The notes under the pieces are model-generated. The model saw nothing but the letters and a program-made list of their open reading frames with translations, made no database searches and was not told the DNA's origin. Below, piece by piece: positions 29,210 through 39,288 of a DNA stretch of 64,000 bases. Source of the DNA: Histomonas meleagridis (lineage: Eukaryota > Parabasalia > Tritrichomonadida > Dientamoebidae); contig WSYJ01000001.1 in assembly GCA_020186115.1 (NCBI GenBank), positions 1,054,001 to 1,118,000 on the forward strand. The letters are read 5' to 3'. Both the position numbers and the translations under genes were made by a program. Positions within the stretch are counted from its first letter, which is position 1, and each line of letters begins with the position of its first letter.

Positions 29210-31681
29210 ATGGCCGCTGAACCAAACAACATCCCACCACCAAAACAACAATTAGAAGAATATGAACGACTTAAAAAGGAGGCCTCTATTAAGGCAGGAG
29301 AAGATGCATACATTATTTCAGTTAAATGGTTTGATAAATGGAAAGAATATGTTAAAAAGTATAGTGAAGATAGCACACCATGTGGGCAAATTGACAACAC
29401 ATGCCTGTTGAAGGATGGTAAGTTTGATTACAAGAACAACCATGAATCTTTTGATTATGAGATTTTCCCAAAGCAAATTTGGGATTTATTTCATTCTTGG
29501 TATGGTGGAGGCCCTGCTATAGCTGTTGAAGTTATTGAATATCATGAAAAACCAGTTGCTATTGTTAATCACATCAAATTTAAAGTTTATTATCAAAAAA
29601 AGGAAATGGAAATCGAGACAAACAAGTATGAAAAGGTATTAGATCTCCGACTTAAAATTCTCAAGTTATTTGATTTACCAGAAGATACAGAATCCAGACT
29701 TATTGATTATTATAATAAGCATAACTACGGTACAATCAAAGACAAACAACACATTGCTGAGACCAAGCTGTATGAAGGACAAGAGATTCTTTTAGATACC
29801 AAAGATGAAAATGGAAAATGGAAACATGAAAAGAAAACAACAACATACTCAACTTCATACACCAATTACTACACAAGTCCTGCCCCAGCTCCAGGTCTTG
29901 TTGGTCTTAGTAATCTTGGGAACACATGCTTTTTCAATTCAGGAGTTCAATGTCTTCTTCACACCAACCCACTTAAAGCTCTATTCCTTCACGGTGATTG
30001 GGAGCGAGATCTTAACACCACCAATCCCATTGGTATGAAAGGAAAATTAGCTCAAACCTTCATCAAACTTTTTAATGATGTTTGGAGTCCTAATGCCTCC
30101 AAAGTTATAGCACCACGTGATCTTAAACATGTCATAGGTCGATATGCCCCCCAGTTTTCGGGCTACGGCCAACAAGATTCCCAAGAGCTCATCACATTTA
30201 TGCTTGATGGGATTCATGAGGACTTAAACCGCTGCAAAGTGAAACCGCAAACGGAAACCGTCGACGGTGATGGCACCAATGATGAAGAAGTTGCGGTAAA
30301 GTCATGGGAGAATTACAAGAAGCGTAATGATAGTATGATTGTTGATACCTTTTATGGTCAATTACGGTCTAGTTTAAATTGTCCGAATTGTCATGCGACC
30401 ACAGTTGTATTTGATCCATATAATGTATTAAATTTACCAATCTCAAAGCCACATTGCATCCAACTTAATGTTCGATATATCCCATATGATTTCAAAGAGA
30501 AACATCTTCAGTTAACAATTGCAATACCAACAAATCCAACAATCGATGATATCTCTAAAGCGGTTTCTAATAAGATTGGCAAAGAAGTTAATGTCGTCAT
30601 AGGCACCAAAGGTTACACAAATTCATTTACATGGCGTATAAAACAAAGCGAATACTCCACACCGAAGTATTACGTCTTTGAAGTCCCAACGAAAGACAAA
30701 TTATATATTCCATCATATGTCCAAATGAAAGTTCAGTCGAAATATGCATATGAATATGCGAGGGATGAATCAGTCGCCGGCCCATTCTTAGTTCCAATCG
30801 ATTTCGCTGACCTCGACAAGGAAAACGTCGAAGAAGAAATCGAAAAATCGGCCAAAGAAAGGTTAAGTTACGTGTGGGAAAGTCCGGGCGACATAGAAGT
30901 GACGGAAGAGATCGACAAGTTAATGAAATCAATAAAATTACCGAAGAAGGAAGAATACGAAGAAGAAGGAGAAGGCAAAGAGTTAATTGCGAAAATAGAG
31001 AAAACTTATTCTTATGGATACACAAAAGATAAGAAGTTGGACGCCGATAAGCATTTTAAATATATGTCAACAAAAATTGTCAAAATTAAATTGACCGATA
31101 GCGCCGTTACGCCAGAAAAAGGATTTTCTTTGATAAACCTCATACAAAATTATGAGCCTGAAAGTTCAATGTACAGCTCAAAAAGTAAGGAAGCCGACGC
31201 CGAACAAATTACACTCAATAAGTGTTTTGAATACTTTACAACGGAGGAGACGTTAGACGAACAAAATCAATGGTTCTGCCCGAAGTGTAGACAATTTGTA
31301 TGCGCTAGAAAGGTAATGGATATATGGACAGCACCAAAGATATTAATTGTGAGCTTGAAACGTTTCATATCTGCTGGTCGTTCTACAAGTAAATTAGGTA
31401 CATACGTCGATTATCCAGATTTACTTGACATTAGCAAATATGTCAAAGGCCCACATGAAAACCATCCGAGCATGAAATATAGGTTGTACGCAGTGTCTGA
31501 ACATATGGGAACAATGTACGGAGGGCATTACATAGCACACGCGATTCTATCACAAGAAGACCATTTACATGATGACGATAAGTGGTATTGCTTCGACGAC
31601 TCTTCTGTTGCAGCTGCTTCTGCAAGCGACGCACATAGCGCAAGAGGATACGTACTATTTTATGAAAGAATTGATCAATAA
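29210..31681 (+). CDS. DUSP-UBL-type ubiquitin-specific protease (USP4/11/15 class)
   Basis: 823 residues. A DUSP domain lies at about 15-110 (ISVKWFDKWKEYV...WDLFHSWYGGGP), and a ubiquitin-like domain at about 118-200. The peptidase C19 core begins with LVGLSNLGNTCFFNSGVQC, with catalytic Cys240. A QQDSQELITFML box follows. Zinc-finger cysteines are present as CPNC and, much later, CPKC. An insert of roughly 250 residues contains a second UBL-like segment. The His box is YGGHYIAHA with His773, and the WYCFDDSSV box supplies the acidic partner. All catalytic elements are intact. The enzyme removes ubiquitin from substrates; human relatives act in signalling and splicing. AACCGCC lies at 29189-29195 just upstream. 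Confidence 0.93.
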   Translation: MAAEPNNIPPPKQQLEEYERLKKEASIKAGEDAYIISVKWFDKWKEYVKKYSEDSTPCGQIDNTCLLKDGKFDYKNNHESFDYEIFPKQIWDLFHSWYGGGPAIAVEVIEYHEKPVAIVNHIKFKVYYQKKEMEIETNKYEKVLDLRLKILKLFDLPEDTESRLIDYYNKHNYGTIKDKQHIAETKLYEGQEILLDTKDENGKWKHEKKTTTYSTSYTNYYTSPAPAPGLVGLSNLGNTCFFNSGVQCLLHTNPLKALFLHGDWERDLNTTNPIGMKGKLAQTFIKLFNDVWSPNASKVIAPRDLKHVIGRYAPQFSGYGQQDSQELITFMLDGIHEDLNRCKVKPQTETVDGDGTNDEEVAVKSWENYKKRNDSMIVDTFYGQLRSSLNCPNCHATTVVFDPYNVLNLPISKPHCIQLNVRYIPYDFKEKHLQLTIAIPTNPTIDDISKAVSNKIGKEVNVVIGTKGYTNSFTWRIKQSEYSTPKYYVFEVPTKDKLYIPSYVQMKVQSKYAYEYARDESVAGPFLVPIDFADLDKENVEEEIEKSAKERLSYVWESPGDIEVTEEIDKLMKSIKLPKKEEYEEEGEGKELIAKIEKTYSYGYTKDKKLDADKHFKYMSTKIVKIKLTDSAVTPEKGFSLINLIQNYEPESSMYSSKSKEADAEQITLNKCFEYFTTEETLDEQNQWFCPKCRQFVCARKVMDIWTAPKILIVSLKRFISAGRSTSKLGTYVDYPDLLDISKYVKGPHENHPSMKYRLYAVSEHMGTMYGGHYIAHAILSQEDHLHDDDKWYCFDDSSVAAASASDAHSARGYVLFYERIDQ

Positions 31682-31956
31682 AAAACTGATTGGCACTTTT
31701 TGTATTTTTGACACTGTTTGAATTTATCCAATTTTGAATACTTTGAAACTGCTGCAGAGAAATTTCTGCGCATCGTTTAATGGTAAATGCGGAACATTCG
31801 GAATTTATTTTTGAAGATTAGATTTAGTGTTTAGGTGTAGGATATTGTGAAATAAAAAATTAGAGATGAAAAGATTTTGAAAGTCGTAGGAAATGAGTTC
31901 AAAGGTTTGCAAACTTTTGTGTGAATACGGTTTAGACGGAGCCCGTTTAATATTGG

Positions 31957-32295
31957 ATGCAGAAAAGCCAAAATGAGCAACTGGATGAAAACTCAATAGA
32001 AATCAAAGGTAAAATTAGATGTACAAATTCGGATGTGCAGATACAAACAATAAGTTCGCCAATGCCTCCTAATTCTTCCGTTTTCCCACCTCGTGATGAC
32101 TTAGCAAAAAAATATCAAAATCTCCTGGCAAAATATGAAAAATTACTCAAGCAAAAACAGGACCTTTTAAAGCAACAACAAAGCCTTGAAAAAGAAATTG
32201 ACGAAATGGATAAAAAACATAAAAAAATCTCCGGTAAAATATCAAAAGCTAGAGAAGATTATCAGAAGAAACAATACGAGCTATTTCTCGAGTAA
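31957..32295 (+). CDS. Small coiled-coil protein, unknown
   Basis: 112 residues, ATG at 31957. The first 45 residues are polar. From residue 48 the chain is a continuous heptad-type helix rich in Lys, Gln and Glu (LAKKYQNLLAKYEKLLKQKQ, then DLLKQQQSLEKEIDEMDKK). No family is recognised. It lies in the same direction between the USP gene and the TAF5-like gene, with its own spacers on both sides. The coding call rests on the clean frame, ATG and composition. Confidence 0.5.
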   Translation: MQKSQNEQLDENSIEIKGKIRCTNSDVQIQTISSPMPPNSSVFPPRDDLAKKYQNLLAKYEKLLKQKQDLLKQQQSLEKEIDEMDKKHKKISGKISKAREDYQKKQYELFLE

Positions 32296-32476
32296 ATATT
32301 TGTTATTTTTGGAAATTTATTTTTCGAAATCTTCACATGATATTCATTTTTTGAAAAATATTAATATCACATTTTTAGCTACGTAAAAAACCTTGGCCAT
32401 TCTTTAAAACAGCTTTAAATATCGTTTTCGAATATTTTTTGTAAACGACGAATAAACGTATCTCCAAAGAAAAAAA

Positions 32477-34087
32477 GTGAAGAAACAGCAACAAAAATCA
32501 ACTACAAAATCATTTTCAACTGACCTTGCTTCGAGTTTAGGGTATGTCAGTGTTAAAGTACCTCAACCAGGCTCAGTTAGCTTGAATCGTTATTCAATTG
32601 AACTATTTTTTCATTTTTATCATCGTGCTGATTTATCTTGTATTTTAACATCTAGTCACATAGAATATGGATTTAGAGCTCTTGTAGAGGCATCTCAATT
32701 CGAAGAACTTAATCCATTGAAATCATTAATTGACCATTGCTTTATTTTGTCCTTCTGCAATATTATAGTTAATGATGGAAATGAACGTTCTTCTTTATTC
32801 CTTGATCGTCAAGCAAAATATTCTTCTTTTTCTGATGAATTTATTCAAAAACTTAGAACATTAAATCCAGAATTTGTTGATGGACATCCAGAGATATCAC
32901 AATATCTAATGAATCCGACCATTATTGATTTCGATTCAAATTTTTATCACAATCTAAATCTATATCTCAAAGAAAATCCAATACCAGGCTTAATTTTTCT
33001 TATTCGTTATTTTCTTCACAATGAAACCATTTCATATGAACCACTACGTCAATACAGTCATATTGATAATCAACCTAATAACCTAAAATACAGATTTGAA
33101 TCAACTACTTTTCCATTTAATGAGACTAATATACCACATATTGTTTATGATCTAAAAGCTCCTCAAGATAAAAATTCTCGACCTTTAACATTCCTCATGA
33201 GGCACCCCGCGCCCAGTTCACCTCACATACCTTCTCTATCGTCAATTGCGCTCCCCCCCAATTCCTACGCTGCCACTTTTTGTCCACTCACTTCATCTGT
33301 TTGCTATTCAATTCAAAACGAACTTTTTTATGTTTTAGATGGAAAAGTCCGAAAGTTATATCCACATCAATATATGATATCCGCACTGGCATTTTCAGAT
33401 TGTGGTAATTATATAATTAGTGGTGATACAATGGGCAATATCCAAATGCAAAATGTTCATACATTTCAAACTATTTCCTATCAAAATGTACGTAATGCGA
33501 TAACATATATCACATTCAGAGAAAACATTTTTATCGTAGGAACAATTAAAGGAACAATATTTTTATACCAAACAAACTCGACAAAATTTTTGCGCTCATT
33601 TTCATTCCATAAAAACTCGATCACATTTATAGAGATACATCCAAACTTGGAATACTTTGCAAGTGCATCGATGGATGGATATATTCGCGTATATTCGATA
33701 ACATTATGCGCGTGTGTTCGCATCTGGAAGTCGTCCGGAAAGATTCCGCTCTCGTGCCGATTTAGTCACAACGGAAAATGGATTATAGTCACATGCGACG
33801 ATGGTTTGATGGACATAATCGACGTCGGAGATGCGAAAGTGATTCGGTCGTTGATAATCGACGCGTACACAATCGACGCGTGCTTCTCGCCAAATGATCG
33901 CAGGTTCGCTGTCGTGGATCGAACAGGTGGATTCTCGCTGTGGGACGTAGACGACTTGGGAAAGGAATCGCTGACTGTGCTGAGAATAGATAACATAGAG
34001 CCGTTCACGGTGCAGTACTTGGAAAATGATGAAATTAGAGTGGTCGGGAAGTACTCAGATAAAAACTATGGAAATGAAAATTATTAA
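32477..34087 (+). CDS. TAF5-like WD-repeat protein, start uncertain
   Basis: 536 residues as an open frame. Residues about 38-125 match the TAF5 NTD2 helical domain (NRYSIELFFHFYHRADLSCI...EELNPLKSLIDHCFILSF). Residues about 240-510 form WD40 blades (ISALAFSDCGNYIISGDTMG; FIEIHPNLEYFASASMDGYI; FAVVDRTGGFSLWDV). TAF5 is the scaffold subunit of TFIID and, in many species, of SAGA. The frame opens after a TAA at 32453 and contains no ATG before about codon 155, well inside the conserved domain. The displayed start is GTG. A missing 5' exon, a non-AUG start or a sequence error is needed. Confidence 0.65.
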   Translation: MKKQQQKSTTKSFSTDLASSLGYVSVKVPQPGSVSLNRYSIELFFHFYHRADLSCILTSSHIEYGFRALVEASQFEELNPLKSLIDHCFILSFCNIIVNDGNERSSLFLDRQAKYSSFSDEFIQKLRTLNPEFVDGHPEISQYLMNPTIIDFDSNFYHNLNLYLKENPIPGLIFLIRYFLHNETISYEPLRQYSHIDNQPNNLKYRFESTTFPFNETNIPHIVYDLKAPQDKNSRPLTFLMRHPAPSSPHIPSLSSIALPPNSYAATFCPLTSSVCYSIQNELFYVLDGKVRKLYPHQYMISALAFSDCGNYIISGDTMGNIQMQNVHTFQTISYQNVRNAITYITFRENIFIVGTIKGTIFLYQTNSTKFLRSFSFHKNSITFIEIHPNLEYFASASMDGYIRVYSITLCACVRIWKSSGKIPLSCRFSHNGKWIIVTCDDGLMDIIDVGDAKVIRSLIIDAYTIDACFSPNDRRFAVVDRTGGFSLWDVDDLGKESLTVLRIDNIEPFTVQYLENDEIRVVGKYSDKNYGNENY

Positions 34088-34625
34088 TAAATATAAATAT
34101 ATGTCATATGATTTTTGATGAAACAATCAGAATAATAATTTTTGGATTTTTCTAAACATCCGATTTAATTTCCTATAAAAAATCATTCACTGTTGTGAAA
34201 AGCATGTAGCCCAACAACTAAAAATGAAAATAAATGATAAATTTCCATATAGAAAGGTTGTTAGCAAATAGAAAATTTTAACATATCTTCTGCCCGGATA
34301 AAATTAATTAAAATATGAAAAGAAAATCGAGAAAAGATTGGATTATTGCAAAAATTGCAAAATTAAATCTAAATAATAATAAAAATATGTTCTCCGTGAA
34401 TAATGCTATAGTATACACATAATTTTTTTTAAGGAGTAAATCTTCAGTTTTTTACACTTCCGGAAGTGTTTTTAGAATATTTAATTACATGATGTATATA
34501 AACTTAAAGCCCTCGATCAAATGAAATATTAGAATTAATGCAGATAGAAATAATGAAAAACATAAAGAGAATAACAAATAAACAGCTCAATAAAACATTA
34601 AATTTTTCAAACATTTTTATTCTAT
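34088..34625. other. Intergenic between convergent genes, no gene seen
   Basis: About 540 AT-rich bases between two convergent stop codons. No frame or RNA gene could be supported. Confidence 0.5.
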
Positions 34626-37600
34626 TTATTCTTTATCTTCCAATTCCATATTTATATCGTTACTATCTCTTCTTTTCTTGGCGAAGAACAATTTTGGCAA
34701 TGCCTTAATAGCAGTCCACTTCAAGTTCCTCTTTATGAACGCCATGAACTGTTCCTGCGTGCCGAACACGTCGAAGATATGCAGCTCCTGATACTGAAAT
34801 GGCCGATTCAAGAACTCGCTGAAGACGCCTCTTTTCTCCTTTCTTCTCAAATTTAATTCTGCGTTAAACGAATGGAAGTTAAACTCCTGACAAAACAATG
34901 CGTTGTGTGTGTCCGAGTCATTGAGATTATTATTGTCAATAATATTTGGAGTTTCTTCAATATCATTCATGGAGTCAAGATCTAACACTTTAAAGCTTTC
35001 TGCGGATGGAAATATTTCGATCAGCTGATGTATGAATGGTATTGGAATACGAATGATAAATGATGAAACTTGTATCTCGATGATTTTGAAGACAGGATAT
35101 TTCATTAAGTTTGGCGCCTTATCGATGTACAAGCTAAATAATGGCGTTTTAGTAGTTATTAACATGTTCTTAAATAAATCATCTGATGTTTCTTGTGAAG
35201 CTGAAATTGACTTTAAGGAAAATGAAATGATTTGAGATGAATCTCTTTCTATCAAATTTTTGAAGACGATTTCATTTGATTTTAATGAGCAAAACAATGA
35301 ATCATTTTTATATAAACGGATTGAGAACTTTTGTAATGTAAAACTAATTGAATGCTTTGTTTGAATTTTTGTACCTCTTTCCAAATTTAAGAAGTTTACT
35401 TGACTGATCAACTTTTTATATATCGAAATAAACATTTCAAAATCAGACGATTTAAATTTGAATGCGACGTTTTCGATTTCAATTATATCGATTTTTAACG
35501 TTGTCGAATTTGCGTGATAAATTTTTGGATTTAATATTTCGAAAATCGGCTCACCTGCTAAAGAAGAACCATTAATATTATTCGAAACGAAAGATATTAA
35601 CTTAGCGTTAGTATCATTTTCATGAATTTCGAACATATTATCTAACAAGTTCATTTGTAATACAGATTCATCATTAATATGAAACCGAATTTTAATTTCT
35701 TTTGGATTTAAAATCAATTTCGACATTTGGAAATTGTTATTTAAGTCATTAATTGTAAACAAATCAGGGATTTTTGATTTGATTATTTTTTTTGGGAATT
35801 TTGGTATGTTAAATTCCTCAATTAAACTTAAGATATCTAATGATATATCAGCCAAAACAGATTCCGTTATAACTTTAATTCCTTCAATTGATTTTCGAAA
35901 TGTAAATTTATTTAAATATATCGAAGCTAATACAAAAGAATTTAAGTAAGAACTAAAGTTAAGTATATTATAATCGACGAACAAATTTGTAGTTCTTCGA
36001 TTATTTGTCAATTTAAAATTATAAAAATTTTGTGATTCGCCGAATATTTTTGCGTTAATTTTATTCTTTAAATAAGAGAATGAAAAAGAAGGTAAATGAA
36101 CATTAACTTCGAAACCATTTAAATAAGGATGTTGTTCTAAATGTTTAGTAAATCGTGGAGGATTATAAAACTTTATTAAATATTTATTTTCTTTTTGTAT
36201 GAAAACTTTTTGTAATATTAAAAACAAATTATCCAAATCGATAAATATTGGGATATCATTAAATATTACATTTATTACGATTGTATATGTTATAGTTCGA
36301 TATTTTTCAAATGGGTCATAATTAGGATCAATCATTTTATAGGAGTTAATAGGTATAAATGTCGGATAAATGTTTTCCGGATTTTTTGGGTTTTTCGAAG
36401 GGATTTTTAATATTATTAATATGTTTTTAATGTTACTTACATTCTTATATCCATCATTAGTTAATAATTTTATGTTTGTAATTTCGGAATTAATTTTAAA
36501 TTCTTTGTCCTCGATAATGAAATTAGTTTCTTCGTTTTGTATTAATATATTATCTTTATGTGAATATGCATGAAATGAATCATTAAGTCCAATTTTGAAA
36601 TCTTTAATATTAAAATTAATTTTCGTTTGAATTCGAAGTTTACAAAAATCAAAAAAGTTAATTCTTCGATATCTAAACTTTAAAAGTCTAAACAAACTTG
36701 TGCCGATTTTATTATCTTGGAAAAACTCTAATATTAAAGGTGTACATTTAATATAAAACTTATCGAAATCACCATTTAAGTTTATAAATGTAACAGATTT
36801 AGATGAAATTTGTGGAATTAATATCTCAAGTTGATTATTATCACAAACAATTTTAAAATGATAAAAATCAGAAATTGTAATTCCATTATTTTTCCCAATA
36901 TAAACAACACCATTAACATTCGAATTAATAAAATTTAAGATTTCTCCAACATGTGGAAGTTTTAATGAAGATTTAAATGATTTAAATGTTATTGGTGCAC
37001 CTGAAACTTTACCAAATTCTTCATTTTTAATTGTTGGACAAAATTCTTTAATTTGTTCTAACGCTATAAATTTGTTTGCTATTGATGGACCATTTAAATC
37101 AACTTGTAAATTTTCTCCTTCGAATATAAACAAATAATTCTCTGATTTAGGCATTGATTTTAATGATTCTCTAAATAATTTCATTAATAATATTTTAGAA
37201 TTTAATTCGAATTGATCCAAATCAAAATTCTTTGTTTTTTGTGCTTTAATTAATTCAATTGCTTTCGATTGTATTTGTAATAAGTTTTGCATTGCTGATG
37301 ATTTGGCTTCATTAATTTTGGACATTTGGATTGCTAATTCATTGTTTAACATCGTCACTTTAACATATTTGAACTTAAATGAGATGTTTCGCTTTAATGG
37401 TGGTAACTTTTCACGTTCTTCTTTAGGTATTCCATGATAAATGTTGTTGATATAACTAAAGATAGCAAAGACTTCTTGGAAAAAACTATTTTCAGCAAAT
37501 TGTGGTGTTAACGTTATTTCACATTTATCTAATTTTAAGGCAAATATTGGCTTATAAAATATTATTTGTCCATGTGTACCTTTTAAAATGTTATAATTGA

Positions 37601-38789
37601 TATTTGGAAAACAAATATCACATTTATAACTTTTGGCATTTAATGTTAAATTACGGATTGTCGCTTTTGTGAAATTAAAATTAAAAATATGTGAATCAGA
37701 TAAACAAAACTTAAATAAAAAAGTATGTGCCTCAAACGATAGCTTTCTGAGAAAACGTTGATCGTTGTCACTTTTTACATTAAATATTTTCGAAATTTTT
37801 CGTTTTATAAGTGAAAAGTCGATAATTAATGGCGTTGAGATTGTTATATCTGGCTTTTCAAGATAAAACACTTTTTTCTCAAGTTTAAGAGATAATACAT
37901 CAACAAATGAACATGAATTTCTTGTAATTACTATATGACCTGTCGTAATTGAAGAATTACAATATGTAATTGTAGAAATTGAACAATTTAAAAGTTTTGT
38001 ATATAAGGTCATGTTTAAAAGTGTTATTTTAATTGTGTCAATTTCGATTAGACATGAATCATTACTTAAATGATTTGATGTGATTTCGAGTTTTGTCTTT
38101 TGAATAGTTATGTGTTCGGGTATCATTGAAATTTGAATGAGCTTTGAAATAAACGTAAGCCCTTGTAAATGATTCATGACAAAATATGGAAACAAACGAG
38201 GAGATGAATTAGCTGAAATATTAATTTGAGGGATATGGGCAAGTGGTATATTAATTGTAGGAATAATATCAAATAGTTGCAATTTAAAAATAACTGTATT
38301 TTGTTTCCTGATAAATTTAAGTAATAACGAGTTGATATTGATACGAATATTGTTTACATTAAGTTCGATATCTTTGATGAAAATTGATGCACAATTACAA
38401 AAAAATAAAAAACAAAAAGATAAAATTCGCTTAAATATCCATCGCTCAAATGAAAAAGATTCGTCATCTGTGTCTGCTTGTTTAAGAGAGTTTAACGAAA
38501 TGTAAAATTTGTCTGCTGTTAATTGTATAAATGGTTTATCAAAATCAGATAATAAAAATGATAAAGGATGGAATCCAACTTTAAAGTTTACAATATTTAT
38601 TGACCCATTAGAAGAACTTCCTTCGACATGTTTAATTGATGCCCATGAATCTCCTGGAATAAATGTAAAAGAATTTGGATATAGAATAGATAACTTTTTT
38701 TTAGTTCTCCAAATGATAAGGTGGTGTGAGACATACCGAAGTACCCAGACTATAATTATTATAACCAAGAGAAACTTTAGCATGCTCAT
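34626..38789 (-). CDS. Candidate bridge-like lipid-transfer protein (RBG fold)
   Basis: 1387 residues with ATG at 38789. A single N-terminal membrane span (LKFLLVIIIIVWVLRYVSH) anchors the chain. The rest is long alternating strands, with repeated short segments of the form FIQLTADKFYISL and IFIKDIELNVNNIRINI. These are followed by loops and crossover helices, the texture of repeating beta-groove proteins such as Hobbit/BLTP2, Fmp27 and VPS13. The C-terminus has an aromatic-basic stretch (QEQFMAFIKRNLKWTAIKAL). These proteins move bulk phospholipid between membranes at contact sites. It is shorter than BLTP2 (over 2000 residues). The call rests on topology and texture, not a signature motif. 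Confidence 0.5.
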   Translation of the reverse strand: MSMLKFLLVIIIIVWVLRYVSHHLIIWRTKKKLSILYPNSFTFIPGDSWASIKHVEGSSSNGSINIVNFKVGFHPLSFLLSDFDKPFIQLTADKFYISLNSLKQADTDDESFSFERWIFKRILSFCFLFFCNCASIFIKDIELNVNNIRININSLLLKFIRKQNTVIFKLQLFDIIPTINIPLAHIPQINISANSSPRLFPYFVMNHLQGLTFISKLIQISMIPEHITIQKTKLEITSNHLSNDSCLIEIDTIKITLLNMTLYTKLLNCSISTITYCNSSITTGHIVITRNSCSFVDVLSLKLEKKVFYLEKPDITISTPLIIDFSLIKRKISKIFNVKSDNDQRFLRKLSFEAHTFLFKFCLSDSHIFNFNFTKATIRNLTLNAKSYKCDICFPNINYNILKGTHGQIIFYKPIFALKLDKCEITLTPQFAENSFFQEVFAIFSYINNIYHGIPKEEREKLPPLKRNISFKFKYVKVTMLNNELAIQMSKINEAKSSAMQNLLQIQSKAIELIKAQKTKNFDLDQFELNSKILLMKLFRESLKSMPKSENYLFIFEGENLQVDLNGPSIANKFIALEQIKEFCPTIKNEEFGKVSGAPITFKSFKSSLKLPHVGEILNFINSNVNGVVYIGKNNGITISDFYHFKIVCDNNQLEILIPQISSKSVTFINLNGDFDKFYIKCTPLILEFFQDNKIGTSLFRLLKFRYRRINFFDFCKLRIQTKINFNIKDFKIGLNDSFHAYSHKDNILIQNEETNFIIEDKEFKINSEITNIKLLTNDGYKNVSNIKNILIILKIPSKNPKNPENIYPTFIPINSYKMIDPNYDPFEKYRTITYTIVINVIFNDIPIFIDLDNLFLILQKVFIQKENKYLIKFYNPPRFTKHLEQHPYLNGFEVNVHLPSFSFSYLKNKINAKIFGESQNFYNFKLTNNRRTTNLFVDYNILNFSSYLNSFVLASIYLNKFTFRKSIEGIKVITESVLADISLDILSLIEEFNIPKFPKKIIKSKIPDLFTINDLNNNFQMSKLILNPKEIKIRFHINDESVLQMNLLDNMFEIHENDTNAKLISFVSNNINGSSLAGEPIFEILNPKIYHANSTTLKIDIIEIENVAFKFKSSDFEMFISIYKKLISQVNFLNLERGTKIQTKHSISFTLQKFSIRLYKNDSLFCSLKSNEIVFKNLIERDSSQIISFSLKSISASQETSDDLFKNMLITTKTPLFSLYIDKAPNLMKYPVFKIIEIQVSSFIIRIPIPFIHQLIEIFPSAESFKVLDLDSMNDIEETPNIIDNNNLNDSDTHNALFCQEFNFHSFNAELNLRRKEKRGVFSEFLNRPFQYQELHIFDVFGTQEQFMAFIKRNLKWTAIKALPKLFFAKKRRDSNDINMELEDKE

Positions 38790-39288
38790 TTTGGCATTAA
38801 ACGGGGCACCCCAGATTCTGGGTAAAAAATGAAAACAAAAAAAATCGCTTTCACATACTTTTAAAGCTAAAATCTGTTTTGATTTTGTAAATCTAGTTGT
38901 ATGTGAATTAGCTTTTTGTTGGAAAACATTTTAGTATAAAATTAAATTAATCTTTATAAATTTATTGTTGTCATTTAATTGTAAATAGCTTCAAAAAATA
39001 AAGCAAATACAAATTTCGTTTGATTTGTTTAATTTAAATGATAATTAAAGATTGATGATTCCTTGAATTTGCTAAAAATTTATATTATTGTTAACTTTAT
39101 TGGTTTCCCAGGAGAACTTATTGTCGGCTTTTCTATCATCAATGATTTTTTTAAGTTTTGTTTGTTAACCTTGAGAAATTTAGCTTTTATGGGAACAACC
39201 ATCCACATCACATTTTTTTGAAAAGTACAAAATTTTGTACGTTTGAAATCGCTTTTGTATAGTGAAATATTATGTGAAATGCGCATTC
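38790..39288. other. Divergent intergenic region, no gene seen
   Basis: About 500 AT-rich bases between two divergent genes. I see no additional gene. TTGTACG/GTACAAA inverted elements lie near 39225-39245. Confidence 0.4.

Noticed and set aside
30627-31025. Minus-strand frame of 132 residues
   Set aside because: Antisense to the USP catalytic insert, where Glu/Lys-rich codons leave the other strand open.
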